This document shows positions 1 to 11,460 of a stretch of 64,000 nt of DNA, piece after piece. The stretch covers positions 14,856,858 to 14,920,857 of the forward strand of contig OU342633.1 in the NCBI GenBank assembly GCA_910589415.1, written 5' to 3'. The translations under genes were made by a program, and so were the position numbers. Each line of letters begins with the position of its first letter. Position 1 is the first letter of the stretch. Under the pieces are notes generated by a model, which had not been told where the DNA came from, did no database searches, and saw only the letters and a program-made list of their open reading frames with translations. The DNA is from Malachius bipustulatus. Its lineage: Eukaryota > Arthropoda > Insecta > Coleoptera > Melyridae.

Positions 1-329
1 GGTCCAAATTAGACTTGAATCCCTCTAAATCAAGAGGTCTTATGTGCCCTTGACCTTCTAAAAAGGCCTATAACTTTTTTCGTAATATTTTTTCTGAGTT
101 TTGAAGACGCACAATTGAAGAACATGAAGAAATATTCGGAAAAGGTCCTCTTTGTCTATCACGATAAAATGACCTGTTATTTTATGCGAATGTTATTTTA
201 TATGAAGGCTCATAACTTTCCTATTTCTGAGTTTTAGAAAAAAATTTGTAGATACTTGTGGCAATATTTTATCAAGTTGAATCACCCCCTTAATTTTTTA
301 TAAGCATAATTTCCGGACACCCTGTATAA
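1..329. repeat. partial interspersed element cut by window start
   Basis: The segment ends in GGACACCCTGTATA near 313-327. This is the reverse complement of the TACAGGGTGT terminus shared by many repeats in the window. The other end lies outside. No coding potential is seen. Confidence 0.5.
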
Positions 330-922
330 TTGTAGTCTTCTCTATTTTCCAATTGAAGTAAGCGAAAAAAAAACTACCCGGAAGAGTCAGGTTTTTATGA
401 TGCTAGTCATATACATAAATACCTAAAACTATTTATTCTAAGTTGATCAGATCATGAGATTTTAATAAGGATTCTTGATTTGTCTCTCAATAATTACGGG
501 ACATTTGCAAGTTAGAGAGATAGCGATAAAAATGCCTTCTGTCTCCCAAATAGAATAAAATGAGCTTTTTATATAGTTCGGGTCACCTTCTCAAAGTCGG
601 TCTTGTCAAGTAAGGGTCTAGCGCGTTGGTGAACGGTTACGCCCTTTTTCCCAGATTTTCCAGAGCGATTTCAAAACCTTTCTACCATTTGGATGAAAAT
701 TACTGGAGGGCATCTAGGCAACCTCTCCAATTGAGGGAAAAACATTTTATTCCCATTAATTTGTTCCTCGACGTAACCTCCAGTACCTACAATTAAGCAT
801 ACACAAACGTCGACAAGAAAATCAGCCGCGTAAACAAAATCGGGCTCAAATGATTCCTTACTATTATGTACCTATTTTATAAAAAAAATTCTTCTAAAAT
901 GCACCTTATTTAAATGAAGGCT
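330..922. other. AT-rich intergenic or intronic sequence, nothing recognised
   Basis: No open frame of interest, RNA gene or clear repeat structure was found. If the Zasp-like exon at 2466-2590 belongs to a gene continuing leftwards, this could be intron. Confidence 0.4.
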
Positions 923-1320
923 GTCCCTTATTTCAGAGCTCACTATGGGTATCTCTCGTAAACGCTAGAGATACAGGGTCGGTTAAAGTAGAGACAATAT
1001 GCCCAATTTTGTAGCCATCTCGAATCCGGCAAGACATGCAAGATATATCTGTGACCCTTCCTGAAATATCCTGGAAAAACTGAAAAAACGAGATTCCTTA
1101 TTTCTTCATAATCTTTTTCATATTATTAGAAATTAATAAATAATTTTTTGTAGGCTTGCCAAAAAGTCGTCAAGAGCCATATCCATATGACATTTCACAA
1201 ATTTCACTAGATTCCTGAGTTTTCATTGTCAATTTTTGTTTTTCTTATGACCGCCATATTATTTTTTTTATTCGTTCGGTGGAAAAAATCATGGAAACCA
1301 AAAATTAATTAAGACTTTTA
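923..1320 (+). repeat. interspersed repeat family A, copy 1
   Basis: The stretch from the GGGTCGGTTAAA segment through the 'atctcgaatcc' and 'gaaatatcctgga' segments matches, with divergence, sequences at about 30005-30545, 56050-56572 (reverse), 58071-58505 and 63050-63660. A related core ('gccgccatatta', 'cgttcgg') is present. The copies carry no coding sequence, and several fold back on themselves. Confidence 0.65.
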
Positions 1321-1621
1321 AGATTCAAAGATATTTTTCCATTGTAGCAGTCTGACTGTAGAGATTTTCTTGAAAATCACTTATAACAGCCTATAAGTAG
1401 ATATTTTTGATATAATAATGTCCTTCGGTGCATGAATATTCCAGCAGTACGCCATATTCTATTTTAAGTAATGCGAATGTTTATATTTAGAGGAAGATAG
1501 TCGTACACCTAGAAACACTTGTGTATCATTTTTCTATTGTTGTGACTCTTTTTGTAAAGTTTTGATTTGACAATTCTTTAAATTTGATGAGAATCGGGTT
1601 ATTATTTCCAAAAATATTGGA

Positions 1622-1730
1622 TTAAAATTTGGTTCGATTCGATGAATACAGCTTTGAGATAAGAGATTCAGGTCGCGCATACTTTCCAGCGATCGAATAT
1701 TGATGTGACGAGCGTTCGGCGTGTTTTCTC
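1622..1730 (-). CDS. candidate downstream exon of the Zasp-like gene (weak)
   Basis: On the minus strand a possible acceptor (...acttgtgcag) precedes a CpG-dense stretch in an otherwise AT-rich area. If the phase-2 end of the exon at 2466-2590 is spliced to 1730, the frame stays open for about 35 codons and then reaches TAA at 1622-1624. It would therefore be a short alternative C-terminal exon. A second frame (72 codons, 1534-1752) is also open across it, so the frame choice is not forced. I do not recognise the peptide. Composition and splice logic are visible; the link to the Zasp-like gene is inference. Confidence 0.22.
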
Positions 1731-1752
1731 CTGCACAAGTCAAAGTTTGCAC

Positions 1753-2459
1753 TTGATAGTCATCAAATTAAAGAAAACCTTTGTCAATGTTAAAAAACAA
1801 CAATTTTCAGTTTGATATTCTCGGTCACGAACTCTACTTCCCTGTTAATTTTAAAGTTCAGATTTTTTTTGCAAAAGAAGAGATCTTTGCAAGTAGCAAA
1901 TTGGAAGAAAATATTTTTCGCTCAATTGGGAGGGGGGGAGGGGTTGCCTAAATGTCCTCTAGTAATATTTATCAATATGGTAGAATTTTTTTTAAATCTA
2001 TATTTATAATTATTTTTATTGAACCACTTATTTGATTATATAATATTTGATGACTTTTTTAATTGGGATTTAGGTTTTAATTTAAACTTGCCACTAAAGA
2101 TTGTTTACAGAACAAATTAGAAAACTTTCGTACAGCATGTGAGGAGTTTTTTAAATCACTGGGGCAAATGTGGGAAAAAAAGGCCGTAGCTGCTAACCAC
2201 AACGCGCTAGACCCCTACTCGACAAGTCGGATTTTGAGAAGGGAACTCGAACTATTGTTTGAAATTTTTTTTTAACACAAGGAATTTTTGTCGCCATCTC
2301 TCTAGCTATATGAGTTCAGTACAAAAATTGGAATATAATAATTGGCTACAACTAAGAAAAACCTTTTTAAAATTTTTAATGTTCCAATTACCTGACTTTC
2401 AAAATACTTAACATCATTCAAAGCTACCCATATACCTATTTAATAATTTTTCATATAGT
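1753..2459. other. AT-rich, probable intron of the Zasp-like gene
   Basis: No coding island or repeat structure is evident apart from T- and G-runs (for example near 1930). It lies immediately 3' of the GTGAGT donor of the minus-strand exon. Confidence 0.35.
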
Positions 2460-2465
2460 ACTCAC

Positions 2466-2590
2466 CCCACTGATCCATTTGACATCGCCTTAGTATCTCG
2501 TTCTAATGCTTCCTGCACATTTTGGGCTGAGTAAAGATTGATAGGAGAATTGTACTGCTTATTAACTAGTCGCATATGTTGAGTGGCCAT
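2466..2590 (-). CDS. coding exon with ZM (Zasp-like) motif, ALP/Enigma-family Z-disc protein
   Basis: Reading the minus strand from ATG at 2590 gives 41 codons plus two bases, then the donor GTGAGT (2465-2460). The peptide contains NKQYNSPINLYSAQNV, followed by QEALERDTKAMSNGSVG. QYNSPxxLYS is the hallmark of the ZM motif of Zasp/ALP/Enigma proteins, which bind alpha-actinin and the Z-disc in muscle. The ATG has a favourable context (AAAAATGGCC) and an in-frame TGA lies 15 nt upstream, so this is the true start if the 5' region is exonic. A possible acceptor (tcattgttacag, ending at 2642) would place a 51-nt 5'UTR on the same exon. No PDZ or LIM exon is visible here; the rest should lie to the left, or an N-terminal PDZ exon further right. 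An isoform starting directly at ZM is suggested. The assignment is firm for the motif and moderate for the exact family member. Confidence 0.75.
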
Positions 2591-2641
2591 TTTTCTTTCG
2601 GTTGTTCAGTCGATAGATCGGAATTTCGTTTCACTATAACT

Positions 2642-3211
2642 CTGTAACAATGATTGGAAAGTATTAAAAACATAAATAAAAATGTCAAATTATAACAACT
2701 AAAAGCTATATCAGACAATAACACATAGATAATATGTGGTATAATTTAAAACTTTTATGCAAAATTAAGAAATCCTCAAAGAAATCGTCAAACAATAACA
2801 GAATCTCATAGGAGGTCTTATAAAAATTTTAACATGGCCTTTAACCGAAAATTAACACGTATTGACATTTTAGAAGGTATTTTTGTCATTTTAATCATTT
2901 TAATCTATAATTTATAATTTTCGTCGGCGTTAAATTTACAAACTTGTTAAAAATTAATTTCCATAAAAGTGATTCCGGGTTATTATATGAACAGAAGTTA
3001 TTATAAATATTTGTCTATAGCAGCTTAAACTTTTTGCTACAGGGTGTTGAGTTTTTGTTTTTTTAAGTAAATTTTTCATTAAATCGCATGGTAGTGTTCA
3101 TATTTTGATGACCATTTCAGTTTCGAAAAGACATTATTTTACGCCTAAGTTCTTATGTATGTTCTTTTTATGTATGTATCTTGTACGTGTGTATTATTTA
3201 AGTATGTTCTT
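2642..3211. other. AT-rich non-coding stretch
   Basis: Upstream of the Zasp-like exon on the minus strand. No TATA/initiator pair, RNA gene or open frame is convincing. Confidence 0.35.
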
Positions 3212-3251
3212 TTACGCAATTGTATGTAATTGTACGCAATTGTACGCAATT
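3212..3251 (+). repeat. short tandem repeat, 10-bp unit TGTACGCAAT
   Basis: About four imperfect copies of TGTACGCAAT occur back to back. They are preceded by related ATGTATGTTCTTTT-like runs from about 3150. Confidence 0.7.
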
Positions 3252-3274
3252 CTGATTAGTCTGACCAGTTCTAT

Positions 3275-3560
3275 ATGAACATGATCTCCTGCGTTTTTAT
3301 CTTACTCTCACAAAAATTTTAGCCCCCTAGATTGAAACTCGCGACCAGAAGCCGTGCCTCAAGGACTGGATTTTTGGAATTTTGAAAAGACATCCTGTAG
3401 AAGTAACGTGATTTTTGGACATTTTTCCAACGAAAATCTAACGCCATTCCAAAGTTTTACAAGAATACAAAATTTCGTTCACTAATCTTGAAAGATAAAG
3501 CTACAGGAGCGTTTCTAAAATCGAAATTTGGCGTTTTTTGAGAAATATACAGGGTAAGTC
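3275..3560 (+). repeat. interspersed repeat family B, copy 1
   Basis: About 285 bp matches 43685-43975 in the same orientation, including the 'caaaatttcgttcactaatc' and 'agctacaggagcg' segments. It contains the 'catcctgtag' and terminal 'tacagggt' motifs typical of repeats here. Non-coding. Confidence 0.75.
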
Positions 3561-3710
3561 ATTTTAGATACAAAAAAATTGTGCAGATAAAAGCTTTTCA
3601 GGACAATGGGGGTCATCTGACTGTACTAATGACTTTGACCTTGTAGACCAATTTAAAGACCATTTGAAATTCAAGATAATTTTTTAAATAGGACATTTAA
3701 ATAATTTTTT

Positions 3711-3785
3711 TTTAATAAATTCGAAAAGTGATGTCGTCCTCAAAAGTGTATTTATTTATAAAAAATTCACTAAAAGTCAAGAAAA
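3711..3785 (+). repeat. interspersed repeat family C, fragment 1
   Basis: The string AGTGATGTCGTCCTCAA followed by AGTGTATTT and a run of A/T also occurs at 24100-24170 and 62105-62165. This is the shortest copy. Confidence 0.65.
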
Positions 3786-3789
3786 CACA

Positions 3790-4250
3790 GAGAAGCAAGA
3801 GTACAGGATTATTGGGGTAAGTGTAAGGGTTCCTTAACATCTCATCCCTTTCGAATGAAACTGTACTCCTGTCATATTCTGGGTTATGATACTGGCAGAA
3901 CTTGATAGTGAAAGAAGAGTGAACACTTTTGACGTCATTCCATTTACATATAACTATGCCAACAATCCATAACTGAAACCTTTTCCGAACTGAACTGACG
4001 TTACTTAGAAGGTTAACCTTCTGGAATTCCAGAAGCAGCGAGAACAGGTGATCGCAAACAATGTTAGATTCGCGATACTTGACGTTCATGAATGTCAGCT
4101 GTCTGTGTAAAAGTAACGTGTTTATCAGTTAGAGACGAACGACGGTAATAAGAGAGAAGACTAGGAAGTGAACATTGGAGTCTAGAGTGCTATAGAGGAG
4201 ATGACAGGAATTCGGTGGAATTAGAGATATTGTGAAGAAAATTAATTGAG
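3790..4250. other. no recognised feature
   Basis: A 125-codon minus-strand frame covers 3712-4089, but it runs into repeat C and has no recognisable domain. I do not call it a gene. Confidence 0.35.
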
Positions 4251-4254
4251 AGTT

Positions 4255-5100
4255 CTAGAAGAGAGTGGACGTACACGAATGTCCTTGGACGTCCAAAGGG
4301 TACAAAAGGCGAACATAGATTTGGCACTGATTTGGACGTGGACGTCCGTCCTGGACATCCAAAGGACCTCCGTTCTGAACATCCAAAGGAAGTCTATTCT
4401 GGACGTCCAATAGACGTTTGTTCTGGACAACAATAATACATGTACCGTGGATGTACAAGAATAACCGTCCAATGGACGTTGATCTTAGTGTCATAGACGT
4501 TCGGTGGACTTTTGTGGGATGTCCATTGGGCGTCGAATTTTGTATTTTCCGTGGACGTTCAGTGCATGATGGACGTCTGGCTGACGATTCATCTTGGATG
4601 TACAATGGATGTACATCAATTGGACGTTCAGTTAAAGCCCATAGAAGTCTGAACGTTCCCTGGACTTTTCTTAGATGTCCACTGCACGTCATATTTTGGG
4701 AGTCCGTTGGACTTTTTTTGTAGGACCTCCAGTGGACGTACATTAGTAGACGTCCTCTAGACATTGATATTCCGCCTATAGACCTCTTCACGTCCGATGG
4801 AGATTAGTTGGAATAAGCCCATTGGACTTTACATTTTGGATGTCAAATGTACTTTCAAAGCTGGACATTCAGTGGACGAAGCATCCTGGATGTACAATAG
4901 CAAGACATTCTGTGGACGTTCATCTCAGGTCCGCAAACGTCTGGACTTCGCAAACTATGGGCTTTCGTGTTATGTATGTCCAATATGGATGTGGCATGTT
5001 GGTCATCCGCTGAACGTACATAACAGGATGTCCATCGGACGCCCGTGGAAGGTAAGTGGACGTTTTTTGGATTTTTGTTGGACGTCAAGTGGACGTCCAT
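4255..5100. repeat. degenerate GGACGTCC-type array
   Basis: Dozens of variants of GGACGT, ACGTCC, GGATGTAC and GGACATCC recur every roughly 15-40 bp in both orientations. The core TGGACGTCCA is itself palindromic. Open frames on both strands (for example 4255-4791 minus, 4418-4723 plus, 4797-5177 plus) translate to repetitive W/T/S/D/V/H-rich peptides. They are by-products of the array, not genes. GC and CpG are visibly higher than in flanking DNA. No fixed period was established by eye. Confidence 0.8.
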
Positions 5101-5784
5101 GGTTCTGGGACAAAAAAGGGGAAGCCGTAATTTTCTTGACATTTTGTGGGATATACCTCGAAAACTGCAAAACCTAAACTGTGGTAAAGACACTCGGCTT
5201 TTGTACACAAAAAAATCTAAAACCATAAAATAAAGCGAGCTGCTCACGACGCGGTACTTGGCAAAGTTATTTAGCAAGTATTTGGCGAGTATTTGTGAAA
5301 GGAAAAGTCAAACCATAAAACCGTATACGTTACTTCCTCGTAACAGAGCGGGTATAGTATGGTGCGTTCTTGAAAACACTTTGCATGTAACAACTTTTGA
5401 CTTGGGACAGTTCACCGACAACGAACGGGAAGTACAAGAAGTGGCATGGCAAGTAAATCCGAGCTGTTCCGAGTTGCACGCCGTGTCGTAATAATTCTCA
5501 CTACTCGGCACTTGCCGCGAAATAACAAGTACTTGCCAAGTAACGCGTCTTTAGTAGCAGGTTTAGTGCTTATTTGCACCACAAAACATGTTGCTACTTT
5601 AATGTTTTTCATCATAAATTGCTGTTTTTCTTTAAAACAGTCAATATTAGCCCTAAGTTGCAAAAATCTGCTGGAAAGGGAAAAAGTTATATCATTTTAA
5701 GAGCGGACAGTTGATTTGTTGAATTCACCCTGTAAAATCAGGCTTTGAACCATAAATATCAGGGTTTTTTTAGGTTTCAAAAAT
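5101..5784. other. non-coding, short internal repeats around GGCAAGTACTTG-like motifs
   Basis: Between about 5250 and 5560 there are repeated variants of 'ggcaagtacttg' and 'cttggcaaag' in both orientations, suggesting a decayed foldback. CACCCTGTAAAA occurs near 5727. The overlapping short frames have no recognisable domain. Confidence 0.35.
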
Positions 5785-6834
5785 TTTGGTGTTCAGGTAC
5801 TAATCCAAAGATGTTGCGATATTAACCATGATGTCTACCTTTGTTCGATCAACTTTGAGAAAGCTTTCGACAAAGTACGCCATGACAAAATGCTACAAAT
5901 TCTAAAAACGACAGGGATAGATAGCAAAGATATTCGAGTGGTTGCCAATTTATACTGGCACCAGACAGCTGCAGTACGAATGGAGCACCAGCTATTGGAT
6001 GAAATTAGTATCAAACGAGGAGTACCACAAGGATGCATTTTGTCGCCACTGCTTTTCAACCTCTACTCAGAGGAAATATTCAATGAGGCTCTTACTGATT
6101 CCACTGAAGGAATCAATATTAATGGGATCAATATAAATAATAGCAGATATGCCGATGATACACTAATTGTCACTAATAATGAAGAAGATCTACAGAACCT
6201 AGCAACATTAACGATCAATGGAATCTAACTGTAGAGATCAAAACACGAATAGAGAAACCCCGAGCCGTGTTTATGAAAATGAAAAAAGTGTTAACCAGTC
6301 ACGACCTAAGATTGAAATTAAGAATGAAAATGGTACGCTGTTATGTCTTTCCAGTTCGTTTGTACGGCATGGAAGCATGGACACTCACCGAAACAATGCT
6401 TAACCGACATGGAATCATTCGAGATGTGGGATGTGGGTGTATCGACGATTACTAAAGATCTGTTAGGTGGACAGAATTAGTAACAAGATAGTTCTAGCTC
6501 GCATGGCAAAAGATCTAGAAATAGTTAAAGCAATCAAACAATGCAAACTAGAGTATTTTGGTCATGTTATGAGACACCCGGAGAAATATGAGATCTTACA
6601 TATTATTATATATAGAAGGAAAAATCATCGGCAAACGTGGTCCAGGGAGAAGGAGAACGTCGTGGTTGAAGAATTTGAGACAGTGGTACGGGAAGTCTAC
6701 AGTTCAACTATTCCGAGCAGCTGTCAACAAAACAATAATTGTCAAAATGGTAGCCAACATGATAACCATGCAACGATCGTTGAACGTGAACGGTCAAGGT
6801 ACCAGAAGAAGAATAAAAACTTCCAAGTAAAATT
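5785..6834 (+). pseudogene. decayed non-LTR retrotransposon reverse transcriptase (RTE-like)
   Basis: The frame covering about 5790-6225 encodes RT core motifs. INFEKAFDKV corresponds to block 3/A, RGVPQGCILSPLLFNLY to the fingers/palm loop, and SRYADDTLIV holds the YADD catalytic aspartates. It then breaks into at least three other frames: 6267-6455 (FPVRLYGMEAWTL), 6467-6600 (RMAKDLEIVKAIKQCKLEYF, FGHVMRHPEKYE) and 6588-6830 (GKRGPGRRRTSWLKNLRQWY). These are the usual thumb and C-terminal motifs of insect endonuclease/RT LINEs. Several frameshifts and internal losses leave no intact ORF. The endonuclease domain is absent. It is a dead, 5'-truncated copy; assignment to LINE is secure, to the RTE-like clade moderate. 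Confidence 0.9.
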
Positions 6835-6835
6835 T

Positions 6836-7125
6836 ATTTGAAAAACGGTGGTATTAAAATGAAAAGTGATTTAGAGTGCTTCAAATATAATCCTGTAGAA
6901 AATTTGTTTGCAGATTTTTGAGGTTAGATCCAATAAAGCAGATAAATAACGGACAGCGCTGCTGACATGCGAAAAAATATCTTATCGCTTGGGACTATCG
7001 AAAGTTATCCCCAATCAAAATCTTGCAGACTTTCTGAAAAGCAGCAGCGCGTACAAAATCATTTTTTGAAATTCAATTAAAATGTTTATTGTGCCTAGGT
7101 AGGCTACTAAATTATTATATGTGAG
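6836..7125. other. no recognised feature
   Basis: AT-rich spacer between the LINE relic and the MITE; nothing supportable. Confidence 0.35.
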
Positions 7126-7128
7126 TAA

Positions 7129-7332
7129 GGGCCGGTTGTTCGTACGTCAGTTAAAAATTTTGAGATAATTACTGATTTTAAATTGCAAATTTTGAAAATA
7201 CGGCGAATATAATTATTAATGATCTTGTATTTTTAATCAGTAATTATATCAGACCAATGGTTTGATAATACAGGGCATTTTAAAATCAGTAATTATCTCA
7301 AAATTTTTAACTGACGTACGAACAACCGGCCC
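7129..7332. mobile_element. MITE with TAA target duplication
   Basis: The ends form long inverted repeats beginning GGGCCGGTTGTTCGTACG, with nearly all of the roughly 204 bp able to fold back. It is flanked by TAA at 7126-7128 and 7333-7335. TNA three-base duplications are typical of PIF/Harbinger-type elements. Non-coding. Confidence 0.85.
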
Positions 7333-7700
7333 TAAATGAACTGAAGCTACATTTTAAATTCATGATTTTATCAATGTGAACTTCAAAATTTTTGTGTATA
7401 CCTACAAAAATATACAGGGTGGTCCATCACTTATATCTACCCTAGAAAAAAGAGGCTAATTTTAAAGATAAAAAAAATGGAAACTTTGAGAATTCATGTA
7501 ATTAATATAGGTCTACAGAATGGCATGTTTATTTTGGCATTTTTAGTTGTGTCATTAGCGATAAAAATCTGTAATTTGGTGTTATTATGACCAAAATAAA
7601 TTCGATTTTTCTTCAATACATCGATATAAATTGATTAGTAAAATCAAAATCGCTTTAAAAAAATATCAAACACTAATTACAAGCCTTTAATAAAATAAAA

Positions 7701-8395
7701 TATACAGAGTGTCCCGTATCGTTATATTCAAATCTTGTGAGCATATAGTAGGCTTATTCCTAAGCCTAAAAAACCCAAAAGTGGCAGGTCTATCTGCATT
7801 CGTTACGAAGTTAGAGGCCTAAGAAAATAATGTCTAGTAAATAACAAGATTTAACTTTGAAAACCACATAAAGCTTATTTTATTGACCACATCTTTAGTT
7901 TATCATGTGTTAAAAATGTCCTATTCCTTGCTGAATACAAACTTGTGCTCGGAGGCCTATTGCAGAAGTAACAGTTCTAATTTCTCGTCTTTTTTCGCGA
8001 CCGATCTTTTGACCAGCATGCTGAATACGATCCAATAATAATAATTGCTTTTTGGAATTTAGTTACAAACGCCAATTCCGAAATATGCTCGTGTCCCATT
8101 TATTTGAATCCAAATGCCATTTTGTATGAGCAGGAGAACCTCTTCTAATGTTTAATTTGGTGACATTTACTCATGTCGCCACCATAACAATAAATTATTA
8201 GCCTAAACCACAACACATGTGGTTGTGTGGTTTTCAAAGTTGAATCTTTGTTATTTACTAGTCATAATTTTCTTAGGCCTGTAACTTCGTAACGAGTAAA
8301 GATAGACCTGCAACTTTTGGGTTTTTTAGGCTTAGAAATAAGGCTACTATATGCTCACAAAATTTGAACATAATGATACGGGACACCCTGTATAA
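7701..8395. mobile_element. foldback element, about 170-bp arms
   Basis: The left arm (from 7701, TATACAGAGTGTCCCGTATC) and right arm (ending 8395, GATACGGGACACCCTGTATA) are inverted copies of about 170 bp with modest divergence. The roughly 350-bp centre is non-coding. A second TACAGGGTGG terminus at 7411 suggests another element abutting on the left. Confidence 0.9.
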
Positions 8396-9436
8396 AATAT
8401 GGAAATGACAGGTAGGATGATTGATATATGGTAGAGTAGTAAAACTGACCAATAAAGTACCTACCTACCATAAATAACTTCAAGCAGTCTGAAGAATGCC
8501 CAATGCAGTGGGCCATTGAACTCGAATGGAATTTCTTTTATGAGTGTTTACTTAAAATGTTTACTTAAGATTTGTGCTATACTTAACCTCTTCAGAATAT
8601 TGGTCAGTTTTATTGCTTCCATACCTAAATCAATCATTCTACCTGTCAATTCCATATTTTATGTATTTTATTTAATTAAAAACTTGTTATTAGTATTTTG
8701 ATATTTCTTTTAAGTGATTGTGATTTTATTAATCAATTTCTACCGATTAGTTGAAGAAAAATAGATTTTTTGCCACTTTATCGCCAAATTTCACACACGA
8801 CTCTGGATACGACATCTAAGAAACTCTGGCAAACTCATTGGTAAACAAATGTAAAGTGATTAAATTCATCCTGAACTCCCGAGAATTGAGTAACGAACAA
8901 AACAAATAGGTACCGGCAACTATTATAATGAAAAATCCATCTGTTCGTCTCGTAAAAGTGCATTACATCTTTTCCCGGTTACTTACGAACAATCGATCAT
9001 GTTTGCCTGTAAAATGCAAAGTGGTTGGCTCGCTCCCATATTTGAATCGAGAAAAATGTTGAGTAATTTAGAATTTAGGATAAGCACCTTAAGACCGCCG
9101 CAGTTTCACGGGGCACCCCTTCTCCGAACTTTTTTCCTAATAATTCAACTTTACGGACGTTTCTTAGAATCAATTGCGGTAGTGTATATTACTAATTAAT
9201 GGCTATTATACAATAGGGTCCAGAAAAAATTACGAATCTCATATAAACATTACTTACATTTAACCGACTTATGAAACAAGGCTAGGATTATTAATTTGTT
9301 AAGTACAATAGTGTTTTTTTTTTCTGAAAAGTACTTTTCTGGTTTAAATTAAACAAGAAATTTAGTAAAATATCAAGAGTTCTTTAACAAGTATAATTAT
9401 TATGATAAAAACAAATTGTAGGTAATCGCGAGTAAT
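8396..9436. other. AT-rich stretch without recognised genes
   Basis: Short frames at 8516-8701 and 8999-9199 show no domain. The CpG-containing segment at 9090-9180 is not clearly coding in either direction. Confidence 0.35.
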
Positions 9437-9816
9437 GCCCAAAGACAGGAGAAAACACTGCTGAAAACATGTATGGCCATTATTTCCCTCATATTGGAGC
9501 TCATCGGCATGCCCTCTACCAGCAAATAACGCAATTCCTCGTCTTTAGCAAAATAAGATCAACCAGCTACTTAAACCTTGAATTCACATGGAAATCCGGG
9601 GTTATAGCTTCTGTGTTGTTGGTAGTTACAGTCAACAAGAGAGATGCCGCTACTTATTATAGATCCCGAAATTCCATGCGAATTCAAGGTTTAAGTAGGT
9701 GGCTGAACTTTTGCTAAAAACTGGGAATTGCATCTTCTGGTAAAATGCAATGGTGAGCTCCAATTAGAGCGAAATGGCCATCCATGTCTTCAGCAGTGTT
9801 TTTCTCCTGTCTTGGG
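9437..9816. mobile_element. foldback/MITE, about 170-bp arms
   Basis: CCCAAAGACAGGAGAAAACA at the left end is mirrored by 'gtttttctcctgtcttggg' at 9798-9816. The arms include matching 'acttaaaccttgaattc' and 'gaattcaaggtttaagt' segments. The 82-codon frame at 9469-9717 lies inside the palindrome and is not a gene. Confidence 0.85.
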
Positions 9817-10858
9817 AATTAGGTCAGCAATGAACATGAGACTAAAACCCATTTGTTTTCACTTCTAATTTCCACTTCTAGTTATGATTATAATAGATAA
9901 ACGTATTACTAACCATTCATATTACAATCCAGTGTCAGTGCGTTTGGAAATATTTTATAGGTGTGACCCACAAAGTTCAGATACATTTTTTCTTTTGTAG
10001 CTGATTCGAAAGGGTCTTCGATGGAGACCTTATCCCTGAATTTGCACTTTGCCCCGTTCGCGACCGTCTTGGATTCTGTTCTTTTTTTTCAACCGCTCAT
10101 ATCTCGCGTGCAAATCATAGAACAGCAATCTTCCAGGGTCGTTGGACTCGTGACGATTTATCATACTCTTCAATCGAGTCTATATCAAGTAAAACTCCCC
10201 AATGTATTGGTAAAAAGTTATTAGCATACAAATATTCTTTTCCAGTGCATCTGAGATCGTCATCGACAGTTTACTATTTAAACAAGACTCAATTTATAGG
10301 TCAAACATAATCTTCCTTGGTGGTTGATGGTTGATTCATAGCTCGCCAATCCACGCTCGAAATTGCCGCTGTTTCTTGCTGTGCTACTTTGATAAAGCCT
10401 CTAATATACGCGCTTTGGCGCGTTCGCGGATTGCGCTGAATTTCTCGCTTTTGTAACGAATATAACGCAGATTAATTAAGATCAATGACAAATTCGTTAA
10501 AACTATGATAAGAACATGCGTTTTACAAATATACTTTAATTTTAAGGTATTCAGATAGGTATACGGGATAATTCATGTGCGAGTATGTATCTAAATATAA
10601 AAGTAAATTACAATTAAAAATATGGATGTTATTAAATTATAATTTTAGTAATACGAACCCCCTTACGAATCTCCCGAGACTGCAATGATCGCTTTTCCGG
10701 AGCGATCGTCGGAAAATCCAAAATCTAGCAATAACATTGAGGTAAATTCTAACAAACGAACATTTTTGTGCATTTGACGACACATGTTTATTAAAAAAAT
10801 AATAGATATGTTTAAAATTAAGTGACCTGTCATCTGTCAAAGTTTGTCATAGAGCTCA
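9817..10858. other. no recognised gene; possible old repeat at 9960-10240
   Basis: The segment from 'gtgtgacccacaaag' onward has mixed composition (CpG-containing near 10060-10150 and 10340-10450). Frames at 10021-10224 and 10637-10840 have no recognisable domain, and no repeat partner was found in the window. Confidence 0.3.
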
Positions 10859-11460
10859 TACAGGGTGTCTGCTTAAGTTGGAACCATATGAAAAAAAATT
10901 TTATTATTGGTTTTATGATAAAAAGTTGTGCATGGTCCAAAACTTAAAATGCAGCCATCAGATATCGATTTTTTCAAACCGTATACGAGGTATGTCAAAA
11001 AATTAAAATTTAACGCAAGAGTAAAGTACCTTTATTTTTGACAATATCAAAAATTGTTACTTAAAAGTTGATCAGCACTGCAAATGACATTCAAATACGC
11101 AATTCATCAAAAATTTGTTTTATCTAAGAGATGGGGTTTATCAGCAGCGGTTTAGCTTTTATGGTGTTTTTTTTTTGTTCCGCAACTGCATGTTATTGCA
11201 TATTTGAATGTTATTTGCAATTCTGATCAACTTTTTTCAATAACGATTTTTGATATTGTCGAAAATACAGGTACTTTACTCTTGCGTTAAATTGATATTT
11301 TTTGACAAACCTCGTATAACGCTTAAAAAAATAGATATCTGATAGTTGCATTGTAAGTTTTGGATCATGCACAACTTTTTATAAACAATACATTTTTTCA
11401 GAAAACCAACAATAAAAAAGTTTTCCATATGGTTCCAACTTAAGCAGATGACACACTGTA
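10859..11460. mobile_element. foldback element with TACAGGGTGTC ends
   Basis: The left arm (TACAGGGTGTCTGCTTAAGT...) is mirrored by the right arm (...ACTTAAGCAGATGACACACTGTA) over more than 200 bp. This includes the 'aagttgtgcat'/'atgcacaactt' and 'gatatcgatttt'/'aaatagatatc' segments. Non-coding; 602 bp long. Confidence 0.9.

Noticed and set aside
4255..4791. 178-codon open frame in the GGACGT array
   Set aside because: Repetitive translation that mirrors the DNA motif, with overlapping open frames on both strands; a by-product of the array.
9469..9717. 82-codon open frame
   Set aside because: Entirely inside a palindromic element, no recognisable domain.
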